A DNA stretch of 15,333 nt from Thermoplasmata archaeon (GTDB taxonomy: Archaea; Thermoplasmatota; Thermoplasmata; Thermoplasmatales; Thermoplasmataceae), in assembly GCA_021847855.1 (NCBI GenBank), contig JAJZOT010000009.1, positions 1 through 15,333 of the forward strand, in the 5' to 3' direction. The notes under the pieces are model-generated. The model saw only the letters and a list, made by a program, of their open reading frames with translations. It was not told where the DNA came from and did not search any database. This document shows positions 6,532 to 13,740 of the stretch, one piece after another. Both the position numbers and the translations under genes were made by a program. The first letter of the stretch is position 1, and the number at the start of each line of letters is the position of its first letter.

Positions 6532-6542
6532 AAAATTTATTA
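6532..6542 (+). promoter_or_regulatory. TATA-like box of the DarT-DarG fusion gene
   Basis: AAAATTTATTA is centred about 32 bases before the ATG at 6569. No ribosome binding site precedes the ATG, consistent with a leaderless or very short-leader transcript. Confidence 0.5.
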
Positions 6543-6568
6543 AGCAAATTCATTTCTGCCCCTAAAAT

Positions 6569-7804
6569 ATGCCAAAGGAAAATCCAATTATAGCTGGAAA
6601 GTTATTCGAGGGTGCTGAGTCTGGACAACCTCCCCGGTTCAGATACCGGTACCTTTATTATATAACTCATGTTGATAATATAAAATCAATAATGGAAAAT
6701 GGAATATTATCTCATGAGAAAATTTCGTACGAGAAGATAGCTTTCACTCCCATTTATAAGGCAGAAAATATCAACTTAAGAAGAGGAAAGAAAACCCCAG
6801 ATGATAAATCACTCTGGTACTATGCAAATTTCTATCTTCAACCTCGTAATCCAATGTTATATCTGGTCAAACGAGGAATAGGCTCTAATAATATTGCAGT
6901 ACTCGCATGCTACCGAGGTCCTGCATACGAAACTGAAAATGCGTTTATAACAGATGGAAACGCCGCCAGCAATGTTACTAATTTCTACCCTGTCACCAAA
7001 CGTAACCTGGCTTTTGAATCGTTAAAGGATGTGGACGGCCTGGACTACTGGAAGGAGGAAGACGGGACGAAAAGAAAGATGATGGCTGAGGTACTTATTC
7101 CTGAATCCTATCCACCAGACCATATCCATTCAATATTGGTTTCAAATCAAAGTACTAAGGAAAAAATGGAGGACCTAATAAAGGATATTAAATTAAAACC
7201 AAAGATTATTGTGGACCCGAGAACATTTTTCGATCCAGACTATGAAAGTAAGATAACGGAGAACCTTACACTTGTGAAGGGAGACATGTTCTTTTCCGGA
7301 TTGCAAACCCTCACCGTAAGCGTTAACACAAAAGGAGTAATGGGAAGAGGCCTGGCATCAAGAGCCAAATACCAGTTCCCTGATGTGTATATTTATTACC
7401 AGGACAGCTGTAAAAACAAGAAATTAAGGATGGGACACCCAGTTATATACAAAAGGGAGGCCGCCCTTGACATGCAACTCGCAGACGATCCACTTCAGAT
7501 TACGGACCCAAACCACCAGACCTGGTTCCTCCTTTTTGCTACCAAGGATGACTGGCGTAATCCTGCAGATAAACAGGGCATTGTGGACGGACTTGAATGG
7601 CTGATCCAAAATTATAGATCAGAAGGCATAAAATCGCTTGCAATTCCGGCTCTTGGTTGTGGACTTGGATGGCTGAGCTGGAAAGAAATTGGGCCTATAC
7701 TTTGTAAATACCTTTCTAAAATGGATATACCAGTGCAACTGTATTTGCCCGCAGAAAGACCGATCCCTGAAGATCAATTAACTAAGTCGTTTCTACTGGG
7801 ATGA
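6569..7804 (+). CDS. DarT-DarG fusion: DNA ADP-ribosyltransferase toxin plus macrodomain antitoxin
   Basis: One 411-residue chain with two domains. Residues about 26-205 match DarT (DUF4433): YYITHVDNIKSIMENGIL (30-47, NAD-side His34), LRRGKK (70-75, candidate catalytic Arg), YYANFYLQPRNPMLYLV (84-100), ITDGNAAS (127-134), and RKMMAEVLIPE with Glu174 at the catalytic Glu position. DarT uses NAD to ADP-ribosylate thymidine in single-stranded DNA. Residues about 232-395 match the DarG macrodomain: LVKGDM (235-240), VNTKGVMGRGLASRAK (252-267), LLFATKDDWR (321-330, Lys326 at the likely catalytic Lys), and IPALGCGLGWLSW (359-371). This domain removes the DNA mark. In known DarTG loci the two are separate genes and DarG has an extra C-terminal domain that binds DarT; that domain is absent here. 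Both active sites look intact. It is a single gene with its own promoter and no partner. A self-neutralised toxin, DNA-marking cycle or phage defence are possible roles. Confidence 0.85.
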   Translation: MPKENPIIAGKLFEGAESGQPPRFRYRYLYYITHVDNIKSIMENGILSHEKISYEKIAFTPIYKAENINLRRGKKTPDDKSLWYYANFYLQPRNPMLYLVKRGIGSNNIAVLACYRGPAYETENAFITDGNAASNVTNFYPVTKRNLAFESLKDVDGLDYWKEEDGTKRKMMAEVLIPESYPPDHIHSILVSNQSTKEKMEDLIKDIKLKPKIIVDPRTFFDPDYESKITENLTLVKGDMFFSGLQTLTVSVNTKGVMGRGLASRAKYQFPDVYIYYQDSCKNKKLRMGHPVIYKREAALDMQLADDPLQITDPNHQTWFLLFATKDDWRNPADKQGIVDGLEWLIQNYRSEGIKSLAIPALGCGLGWLSWKEIGPILCKYLSKMDIPVQLYLPAERPIPEDQLTKSFLLG

Positions 7805-7910
7805 GTTTTTCGTTACAGACAAAGTAAGGTATCGAACTCTAACACAATATTGAAGGTAAAAAAGAAACCCGAAACCATTTCCTATTGATAATACAGGTTG
7901 TCGCAAAAGA

Positions 7911-9182
7911 TCATAATATAAATTCTTCCCTGTCTATGACTCTTCTTTTAATTCCCATGCTGGTAGTTCTCAGCTTCTCTCCTCCGAACAGTTCGGCTTC
8001 CTCCAAGCCATTGTATCTTGCCGCAACAACTCTTCCTATTGCATCCCCCTTAAGTATGCCGCTTCCACTGGTTCCAGTTGAAATAATGAGATTGAGATCA
8101 CCAAAGACATAAGGTGATAGATCCAGTGTGTTGTAGGAGTAATAACCTGCCCATGATCCTGTAAGCTTTGCTGAGTTGAAATCCTTTATGTACGCTTCAA
8201 GAACAGGATAAATATCATTCTGGTAAAAGTCAGGCTCTGGTTGTGGATCCTCTGTAAATGAGAAATCACGATTATAGTTGTCCGCTACACCAACCCATAT
8301 TGAATTACTCTGTGGTACAGGCCTCATGTATATCTCGTGTGAAGGTAAGACTGTAAATGGCATAATATTCTCCCCCTTAATCAATGAAGATCTCACAAGC
8401 TTCTCTATTGGCCCACCGGAAATCTGAAACACCTGCCTTTTCTTTGGTCTCACGTGGCTGTCAATGCCTGTTTTCTCAAGTAAATATGTAGTCCATACGT
8501 CTGCAGCCACAATGTATTTCTCAGCTTCAATATCGCCTTTGTCTGTCTTCATGGACCTGACGTGAACATCCTGCCAGATGAAAGGTTCTCCAGGATAATC
8601 CAGTGGCGTAATTGGGGAGAGCTCAATCTGGCTCACAGTGGTACCAAACATGAACTTAACTCCCATTTTAACCAGTTGTTCGTAATAGAATCGTGATATG
8701 CGATCAGGTTCTATTATTCCACAGTTCTCCCCCAGAAAGCCCTTATCAATATTCTTGAGTCCCATTATTTCCGCCTGATCTTTTTCTGGATTGAATCTCA
8801 GGGAATCCAGTGGGGAGAGATCGTCTCGGTCAAGGAATCTTGATCTGGATCTCTTCAATACTGGCAGAAATGTACCGCTTTTTGATACTTCATCGTCAAT
8901 AAGATACAGGTATCCACACGTGTGCATTCCCAGATCTACTCCGAGAACATTCTGCAAATGCCTGTAAAAACTTATGGTTGATGATGATAGCTTGAAATTA
9001 ATATCCGACGAAAAAAGATCCCTGAATCCCGCTGCACTTTTTCCGGTATTCCCCTGGGCATAAGTTGATTCCTTGTCTATAATGACGATTTTAAGTCCAG
9101 GATTTTCTTTCATTATGTGGTAAGTAGAACTCAGTCCAACAATGCCGGAACCAATTACAGCAAGATCCCATTTAAAAGCCAT
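7911..9182 (-). CDS. FAD-dependent amine/amino acid oxidoreductase (DAO family)
   Basis: A 423-residue flavoprotein. Residues 6-18 (DLAVIGSGIVGLS) form the Rossmann G-x-G-x-x-G loop and VIIDKE places Asp36 for the adenosine ribose. AQGNTGKSAAGFRDLFSS (about 42-59) is the second FAD-contact block, typical of sarcosine oxidase/dimethylglycine dehydrogenase-type members, where Ser/Gly-rich turns and an Arg follow. The C-terminal IISTGTSGSGILKGDAIGR is the final FAD-binding segment. It would oxidise a small amine, imino or amino acid (glycine, sarcosine, proline or a D-amino acid) in the cytosol; the substrate cannot be told. There is no signal peptide. It runs convergent to the DarT-DarG gene with a 106-base gap, and stands alone with its own TATA-like box. 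A 2-hydroxyacid dehydrogenase of the same fold is a less likely alternative. Confidence 0.75.
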   Translation of the reverse strand: MAFKWDLAVIGSGIVGLSSTYHIMKENPGLKIVIIDKESTYAQGNTGKSAAGFRDLFSSDINFKLSSSTISFYRHLQNVLGVDLGMHTCGYLYLIDDEVSKSGTFLPVLKRSRSRFLDRDDLSPLDSLRFNPEKDQAEIMGLKNIDKGFLGENCGIIEPDRISRFYYEQLVKMGVKFMFGTTVSQIELSPITPLDYPGEPFIWQDVHVRSMKTDKGDIEAEKYIVAADVWTTYLLEKTGIDSHVRPKKRQVFQISGGPIEKLVRSSLIKGENIMPFTVLPSHEIYMRPVPQSNSIWVGVADNYNRDFSFTEDPQPEPDFYQNDIYPVLEAYIKDFNSAKLTGSWAGYYSYNTLDLSPYVFGDLNLIISTGTSGSGILKGDAIGRVVAARYNGLEEAELFGGEKLRTTSMGIKRRVIDREEFIL

Positions 9183-9202
9183 AGAGGAGTATGGTTACGA
9201 TC

Positions 9203-9210
9203 AAATTAAA
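9203..9210 (-). promoter_or_regulatory. TATA-like box of the FAD oxidoreductase gene
   Basis: On the minus strand the site reads TTTAATTT, centred 25 bases before the ATG at 9182. A GAGG motif lies just upstream of the ATG (minus strand CTCCTCTATG has no GGAGG), so a leaderless mRNA is the simpler reading. Confidence 0.5.
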
Positions 9211-9643
9211 CCTGATCCCACAGGGAAAAGGAGATTATCCGAATGAATAGGGAAATTTCTGGAATTTTTTGGAAGTGCAATAATGAACATCATGCATTTC
9301 AGTGAAAACCTCTCAAATATCACAGGGAACAAACAGACACGCTTCTACCACACGTTATAATGGATGAATAGAAACTCGTGGAAAATAATGGGCTTGAAGA
9401 AAAGTACATACTGATCGCCATGAAATAGGGATTCGACTTGGCGAAAACATTGCTGGACTTACCATTCAAATCAATAAATATTATCAATAAATTTAGGGGG
9501 CATTAATACGAAATAACTTCAGGTCACCGGATTATTACTATTGATTTAACTCCAATTTCAAGATTCTTGTATGTTAAATCCCCTTTTTTAGATACATTCC
9601 TGTGCGGATGATTTCCATGCTAAATTATCCCAGTTCAGGATGA

Positions 9644-9650
9644 TTTATAA
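9644..9650 (+). promoter_or_regulatory. TATA box of the AAA ATPase gene
   Basis: TTTATAA is centred 27 bases before the ATG at 9674, which places the predicted transcript start on that ATG. This is the main reason for choosing 9674 rather than the in-frame TTG at 9665 as start. Confidence 0.6.
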
Positions 9651-9673
9651 GCTAGATATGAATATTGCCAACT

Positions 9674-10978
9674 ATGCCCAGGAAGGAAGATTTCAGACAG
9701 GTGATATCGGAGTGGTTCTTGCAGGAGCTTCCGGAAATATTCCATAGAGACATTTTAATTCCTCTGAATACAGGCGTGATTGTATCTATTGTCGGTCCAC
9801 GGAGATCGGGAAAGACCTTTCTATTGTACAGTGTCATTGAAAAATTAAGAGAGAGTATTCCTTTCAGGAATATACTTTATGTGAATTTTGAACACGAAAG
9901 GTTAAGGAACCTTGATGCAAACGACCTCAGTGATATGATCGCTGTATTTTATGAAATTTCTAACGCTGATCTGGATAAGAAAATATATTTTTTTCTTGAT
10001 GAAATTCAGGTTGTTTCAGGCTGGAGCAAGTGGGTCAACAGGATTTATGAATCCAAGAAATTCAACATATATATTTCAGGTTCCTCATCCAAGCTGCTTT
10101 CGAGGGAACTCTCTACAGAACTGAGAGGTAGGAGTATAGACTTTACTCTTTTCCCGTACAGTTTTAGTGAATTTCTCAGAGTTACGGGCGTAAAAATTGA
10201 AGACCCTGCAATGTTGATCCATTCGGAGAAGAGGGGATTAATTACCGGTGCATTGCAAAATTATATTAAAAATGGGGGTTTCCCAGAAGTTCTTGGCCTT
10301 AGCGAGTTTCGAGAAAAACTCCTTAAATCCTATGTAGATACCATAATCATAAAGGATGTTGGGGAACGATTCCACATAGAACCATCGATTCTTTCGGCGT
10401 TCTTTTATTATGCTATTTCGATCTACTCAAAATATTTCACAGGATCAAAGACCTATAATTATCTGAAAACCATTAATTACAGGATATCCAGAGGTTTTCC
10501 CCTTGAATTAATGGATCATTTCTCAGAGGTATTTGCTCTATTCCAGGTTGAAATTTTCTCGCGTGACTCCAAGTCCAGAAAGCAATATCCCCGCAAGCTG
10601 TATGTAGTGGATACAGGCATGGTGAATACGGTTGTAAGGAATGCTGAAATTGGCAGGTTAATCGAAAACGTAGTTTATCTTGAGCTCTGCAGGAGATCAG
10701 AATATTTTAGCAGATTTCAGGTATATTACTGGAAAGAATACGGAAAAGCGGAAGGAAAGGAAGTTGATTTCGTATTACAGGAGGGGAATAAAGTTGTGGA
10801 GCTTGTGAATGTCACCTTTGCCTCATCCCGTGAAACTGTTCCAACTAGGGAAGTGAGCGGACTTATGAAGGCTGCGGAGGAGCTTAAATGCAACAAACTG
10901 AGGATAATCACATGGGATTATTCAGAAGAGGGAGAAATCACCTTCACACCGCTCTGGCACTGGCTTCTCGCTCCTTAA
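9674..10978 (+). CDS. AAA ATPase with DUF4143 C-terminal domain
   Basis: A 434-residue protein typical of the large archaeal/bacterial AAA_14-DUF4143 family. Numbered from ATG 9674: Walker A GPRRSGKTF at 41-49, Walker B IYFFLDEIQ at 104-112, a sensor-like strand YISGSSSKLL (133-142), and an Arg-rich segment STELRGRSIDF followed by LFPYSFSEFL (about 158-168), all in family order. The C-terminal part (KEVDFVL at about 362-368, then KVVELVNV) resembles a PD-(D/E)XK nuclease-like core with Glu/Asp but without the usual final Lys. The role of the family is unknown; members are often found in many copies, vary between strains and may belong to defence or mobile DNA. It is a single gene with its own promoter. 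An upstream TTG (9665) would add three residues. Confidence 0.8.
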   Translation: MPRKEDFRQVISEWFLQELPEIFHRDILIPLNTGVIVSIVGPRRSGKTFLLYSVIEKLRESIPFRNILYVNFEHERLRNLDANDLSDMIAVFYEISNADLDKKIYFFLDEIQVVSGWSKWVNRIYESKKFNIYISGSSSKLLSRELSTELRGRSIDFTLFPYSFSEFLRVTGVKIEDPAMLIHSEKRGLITGALQNYIKNGGFPEVLGLSEFREKLLKSYVDTIIIKDVGERFHIEPSILSAFFYYAISIYSKYFTGSKTYNYLKTINYRISRGFPLELMDHFSEVFALFQVEIFSRDSKSRKQYPRKLYVVDTGMVNTVVRNAEIGRLIENVVYLELCRRSEYFSRFQVYYWKEYGKAEGKEVDFVLQEGNKVVELVNVTFASSRETVPTREVSGLMKAAEELKCNKLRIITWDYSEEGEITFTPLWHWLLAP

Positions 10979-11085
10979 AGATGAAAGTTGTTAGGAATCC
11001 ATAACATTTGAATTCAGATCATAAAGAAAAAGATAAATTTGAGGGTACCTGAAAGATGACCCCATCCGGGAGTATCACCGTATGT

Positions 11086-11178
11086 TCAACCACCGCGAAG
11101 CAGTTTCCATTTTTTCAATGTACTTCTGACCACCTTCCGAATCATCTTCTCAACAGCTTCTATGAAATAATCCCCCAT
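11086..11178 (-). pseudogene. Possible gene remnant in the gap before the transporter
   Basis: The 248-base gap 10979-11226 contains on the minus strand a 30-codon frame, ATG 11178 to TGA 11086, whose translation is strongly basic and helical (EKMIRKVVRSTLKKWKLLR). Gene-like codon use in this block, against AT-rich flanks, suggests a leftover of an older gene, but it matches no family I can name. It could equally be chance or a small basic protein. Low confidence. Confidence 0.15.
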
Positions 11179-11226
11179 GCACTGTAGATAAACTTTTAGC
11201 ATTTTCTGACATTATCCGGCAATTTC

Positions 11227-12252
11227 ATGAAATTAAGGGGAAAAGCAGTGAATTCATTTCCAACATCATCTTTTTCATCTGTGATGGGAATGGGAATTGT
11301 TTCTGATGCTTTTTTTCAGCTCGGGATAACAGTTCTATCAAATATACTTGTAATAATGGACACTGTGTTATATCTGGCTCTGGTTTGCTTTTTTCTTTTC
11401 TTACTTTCAGATAGGTTGAAAGAGATTATCAACAAAAAACTGGATCATATCTCCGTACTTGGATCTTTCTCATTTGTGGCTGGAACGGCGGTTCTTGTGA
11501 CGCGCTTATCTGAATCTGGATTCTTCTTTCTGGATATTCCCGCTCTGGTCGTCTGCGTTGTTTCCATAATACTCCTTGTGGTGCTGTTGATTTTCAGGGT
11601 TGATCATGGAATATTCTCTCGCCTGGATAAACCCTACCTCATACTTATACCGTTTATAGCACTTTTCAGCACTTCTGTGCTCTCTGCCCAGTCATTCCTG
11701 AAACTGGACGTCCCGAGGCAATACCTTTTTCAGATCTCAATTTCAACATGGTTTCTGGCACTGGCTGGAACACTTATTTTCCTTCCTTACACCCTGTTCA
11801 GGTATAGAAAGAATTTCAGGCATCCCGAAACAATAGACGGGTTCTACATGATTTACTCAGGGATTGCCTCGCTGCTTTCATTTTCCGGGTTAACTATGGT
11901 AGAGTTATTCAAACTGTCAAATATATTTCTACTTTCTTTCCTTCGTGTAATTATAATTATGGCCTATGGATGGGCAGTCATTTCTACCGCTCCACTTTTT
12001 TATATATACGCGAGAAAACTGAAAGAAGGTTCATTGAAACCAAGACACAAGGTATCCATTTGGGGATCAGTGTTCCCTATGGGCGTTGACTCCATGGGAA
12101 GCTTTTTTGTTTCGTCTTATTTTCATTTATACCAGCTTATATACCTTGCTTATGCCTATGCATTCATCGGGTTAACACTGATTCTGGTGGATATTATTGG
12201 AATCGTTTCCCTGATTAGAAATAAAGATCTTGCCATAGAAAATTCTGGTTAA
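11227..12252 (+). CDS. SLAC1/TehA (TDT) family-like membrane transporter
   Basis: A 341-residue integral membrane protein with about nine or ten hydrophobic spans (roughly 32-60, 76-94, 102-123, 136-155, 170-190, 206-226, 232-262, 278-297 and 302-331). Two stretches recall the tellurite-resistance/dicarboxylate transporter and SLAC1 anion channel family: FPTSSFSSVMGMGIVSDA at 11-28 in the first helix, and IWGSVFPMGVDSMGSFF at 278-294, like the conserved W-x-x-x-F-P-L-G helix. Such proteins move small anions or weak organic acids across the cytoplasmic membrane. In an acidophile, organic acid or anion export would be plausible, but the substrate is unknown. It may be a single-gene unit with a weak TATA-like stretch at 11191-11198. 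Its TAA overlaps the stop of the opposing cysteine synthase-like gene. The family call is moderate, resting on two motifs and topology. Confidence 0.6.
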   Translation: MKLRGKAVNSFPTSSFSSVMGMGIVSDAFFQLGITVLSNILVIMDTVLYLALVCFFLFLLSDRLKEIINKKLDHISVLGSFSFVAGTAVLVTRLSESGFFFLDIPALVVCVVSIILLVVLLIFRVDHGIFSRLDKPYLILIPFIALFSTSVLSAQSFLKLDVPRQYLFQISISTWFLALAGTLIFLPYTLFRYRKNFRHPETIDGFYMIYSGIASLLSFSGLTMVELFKLSNIFLLSFLRVIIIMAYGWAVISTAPLFYIYARKLKEGSLKPRHKVSIWGSVFPMGVDSMGSFFVSSYFHLYQLIYLAYAYAFIGLTLILVDIIGIVSLIRNKDLAIENSG

Positions 12253-13181
12253 TCTTTCCACTTCTTTCCCAGATCAAGAAATAGATCGGTGCTCAGGTAT
12301 TTCAGGCCGTTGTCTGGCATTATACATAAAACATGTTTTCCACTACCAAGTTTCTTTGCTTCTTTCAGCGCATAGTGCAGTACACAGCCTGAACTCATTC
12401 CAAGAAGGATTCCCTCCTCAGATGCTGCTCTACGCGCCGTATCAAAGCATTCCTTCTTTTCATCCTCATTTATCTCATACAATTCGTCGAAGGAATCAAC
12501 CCTGACCAGCTTCGAAGGATTGGGTTCTTTCGGGCTTCTGATGCCTTCTATTTTTACTCCAAGTGCTGCCGTAACTCCAATAATACGTATTCCTGGAATC
12601 TCATCTCTCAGTCGCATGGAAATGCCAGAGCTTGAACCACCAGTGCCAACGCTCATGACAATAGCATCAATTTTTCCGTCCATCTGATCCATTATCTCTT
12701 TTGAAGTTGAATTGTAGTGAGCCAGAACATTAACCGGGTTACTGAACTGATCCAGAGAAACATATCTGTCAGGATATTTTCGAATCATCTCCTCTTTTAC
12801 AGCTATGGCACCTGCGGTTCCCTTTTCAGCGGGTGTCAGGATAAGCTCTGCACCGTATGCACTGATGATTTTCCGTCTCTCCACACTGACACCTTCAGAC
12901 ATCAATATTGTGACGCCATACCCCTTCGCTGCTCCAATCATTGATAGTGCAATTCCCGTGTTTCCTGACGTGGCCTCAATTATCCTTCTTCCGTCTCTCA
13001 AAAGACCGGCGCTCTGTGCATATTCAAAAAGATAAAGGGCGGTCCGATCTTTCATTGAACCACCAATGTTGAAAGACTCCAATTTTAGGTAAATTGTGGC
13101 ATCACTGTCAGAAGTCATCCTGTTCAATTTTACAACGGGAGTATTTCCAATAAGTCCGGTTATATCAGATGAATATTTCAT
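12249..13181 (-). CDS. Cysteine synthase / cystathionine beta-synthase-like PLP enzyme
   Basis: A 310-residue fold-type II PLP enzyme, standard for CysK/CysM. ITGLIGNTPVVKLN (7-20) is the N-terminal signature and SFNIGGSMKDR (36-46) holds Schiff-base Lys44. EATSGNTGIAL (69-79) binds the substrate carboxylate, GTGGSSSG (179-186) the PLP phosphate, and SSG at 263-265 contacts the pyridine nitrogen. It makes cysteine from an activated serine (O-acetylserine or, in many archaea, O-phosphoserine) and sulfide, or cystathionine from serine and homocysteine. The G-G-S-x-K-D-R form around the lysine is common in cystathionine beta-synthases, so both readings stand. There is no C-terminal CBS or heme domain. 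With the cystathionine gamma-synthase-like gene 7 kb away it could form a transsulfuration pair. It is probably monocistronic. Confidence 0.82.
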   Translation of the reverse strand: MKYSSDITGLIGNTPVVKLNRMTSDSDATIYLKLESFNIGGSMKDRTALYLFEYAQSAGLLRDGRRIIEATSGNTGIALSMIGAAKGYGVTILMSEGVSVERRKIISAYGAELILTPAEKGTAGAIAVKEEMIRKYPDRYVSLDQFSNPVNVLAHYNSTSKEIMDQMDGKIDAIVMSVGTGGSSSGISMRLRDEIPGIRIIGVTAALGVKIEGIRSPKEPNPSKLVRVDSFDELYEINEDEKKECFDTARRAASEEGILLGMSSGCVLHYALKEAKKLGSGKHVLCIMPDNGLKYLSTDLFLDLGKKWKD

Positions 13182-13215
13182 TTTGATTCGTGAAGTGTAT
13201 GCTGTATTGCCTTAG

Positions 13216-13224
13216 AAATTTATT
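13216..13224 (-). promoter_or_regulatory. TATA-like box of the cysteine synthase gene
   Basis: Reads AATAAATTT on the minus strand, centred about 39 bases before the ATG at 13181, which would give a leader of roughly a dozen bases. No Shine-Dalgarno is visible in that leader. The match is weak. Confidence 0.3.
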
Positions 13225-13324
13225 CAATACGGAGCATCATATGTTTTTGGAAACCAGCCATTCGAGTTTATAATTTCCATATTCATAAAGGATGTATTCA
13301 AGATTTGTGTTTCGCTTTCCTAAA

Positions 13325-13360
13325 GGCTATTATAGCCGAATATCTGAAATTTTTCAGATA
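13325..13360. repeat. Tandem perfect palindromes
   Basis: GGCTAT (13325-13330) and ATAGCC (13332-13337) flank one base. Three bases further on, TATCTGAAA (13341-13349) and TTTCAGATA (13352-13360) flank two bases. Arms are perfect and loops too tight for a good RNA hairpin without opening inner pairs, which fits dimer-binding protein sites better than terminators. They lie about 145-180 bases upstream of the cysteine synthase start. Confidence 0.45.
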
Positions 13361-13632
13361 AAAACTTAGATAAATACGACATTTCAAAAATTATGCCTGC
13401 ATGACAAGTATACAAATTCCCCAGTCCAGGATTTTGGAATCCATATGCAACCCAGTGATTGATCTTGAGCGACACAAAACCGATCTCCAGATCCTTCAGT
13501 GCAGAATGATAATCATTCTTCCATTCTCTCATAGATATTTGTGTAATTTATCCGAAACTGAACTATGCATGAGTGTCAGTTTAACTCGGTTAACTTGCAG
13601 GATGGAAAGACAATTCAATAATGGGAATCATG

Positions 13633-13652
13633 AAAAAGTCCGTTGACTTTTT
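13633..13652. terminator. Hairpin with T-tract, possible terminator for the permease gene
   Basis: AAAAAGTC (13633-13640) pairs with GACTTTTT (13645-13652) over a four-base CGTT loop, with two more T on the + strand. Because the arms end in A and T runs, it would give a stem followed by T in either direction. The permease gene, read on the minus strand, ends at 13741, about 90 bases before it, so it may mark that transcript's end. Confidence 0.4.
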
Positions 13653-13740
13653 TTAAGTGGTTTAGCTGTGTGCTCTGCGGTAAAACATGTATGTGAGAAA
13701 AATTTTTCATAAAAAATATTGTGGAGTTCCAGGGATCAGA

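Larger units (their letters stand above)
9183..9664. other. Intergenic region between divergent genes
   Basis: About 490 bases without a credible gene up to the ATPase start at 9674. It holds the two outward promoters at its ends. The largest + strand micro-frame starts at ATG 9284 and stops at TAA 9358-9360 (about 25 codons, no recognised similarity). A 10-base direct repeat ATCAATAAAT occurs at 9470-9479 and 9483-9492. GGATGATTT occurs at 9606 and 9638. I see no tRNA, CRISPR or terminal repeats of an insertion sequence. Confidence 0.4.
13182..13740. other. 559-base non-coding stretch with hairpins
   Basis: It lies between two minus-strand genes. Frames of 70-80 codons exist on both strands (13320-13532 minus, 13401-13646 plus), but they overlap each other, lack start signals and resemble nothing known, so I do not call genes. 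The stretch contains the paired palindromes at 13325-13360 and the hairpin at 13633-13652, listed separately, and the upstream promoter of the cysteine synthase gene near 13216. No tRNA or insertion sequence end was seen. Confidence 0.4.

Noticed and set aside
9665..9673. TTG at 9665 as ATPase start
   Set aside because: The TATA box at 9644-9650 places the transcript start at about 9672-9674, so translation from a leaderless ATG at 9674 is more likely.
13320..13532. Possible 70-residue minus-strand protein
   Set aside because: No recognised similarity, no Shine-Dalgarno or TATA box at the right distance, overlapped by a plus-strand frame, and its end falls in the palindromes.
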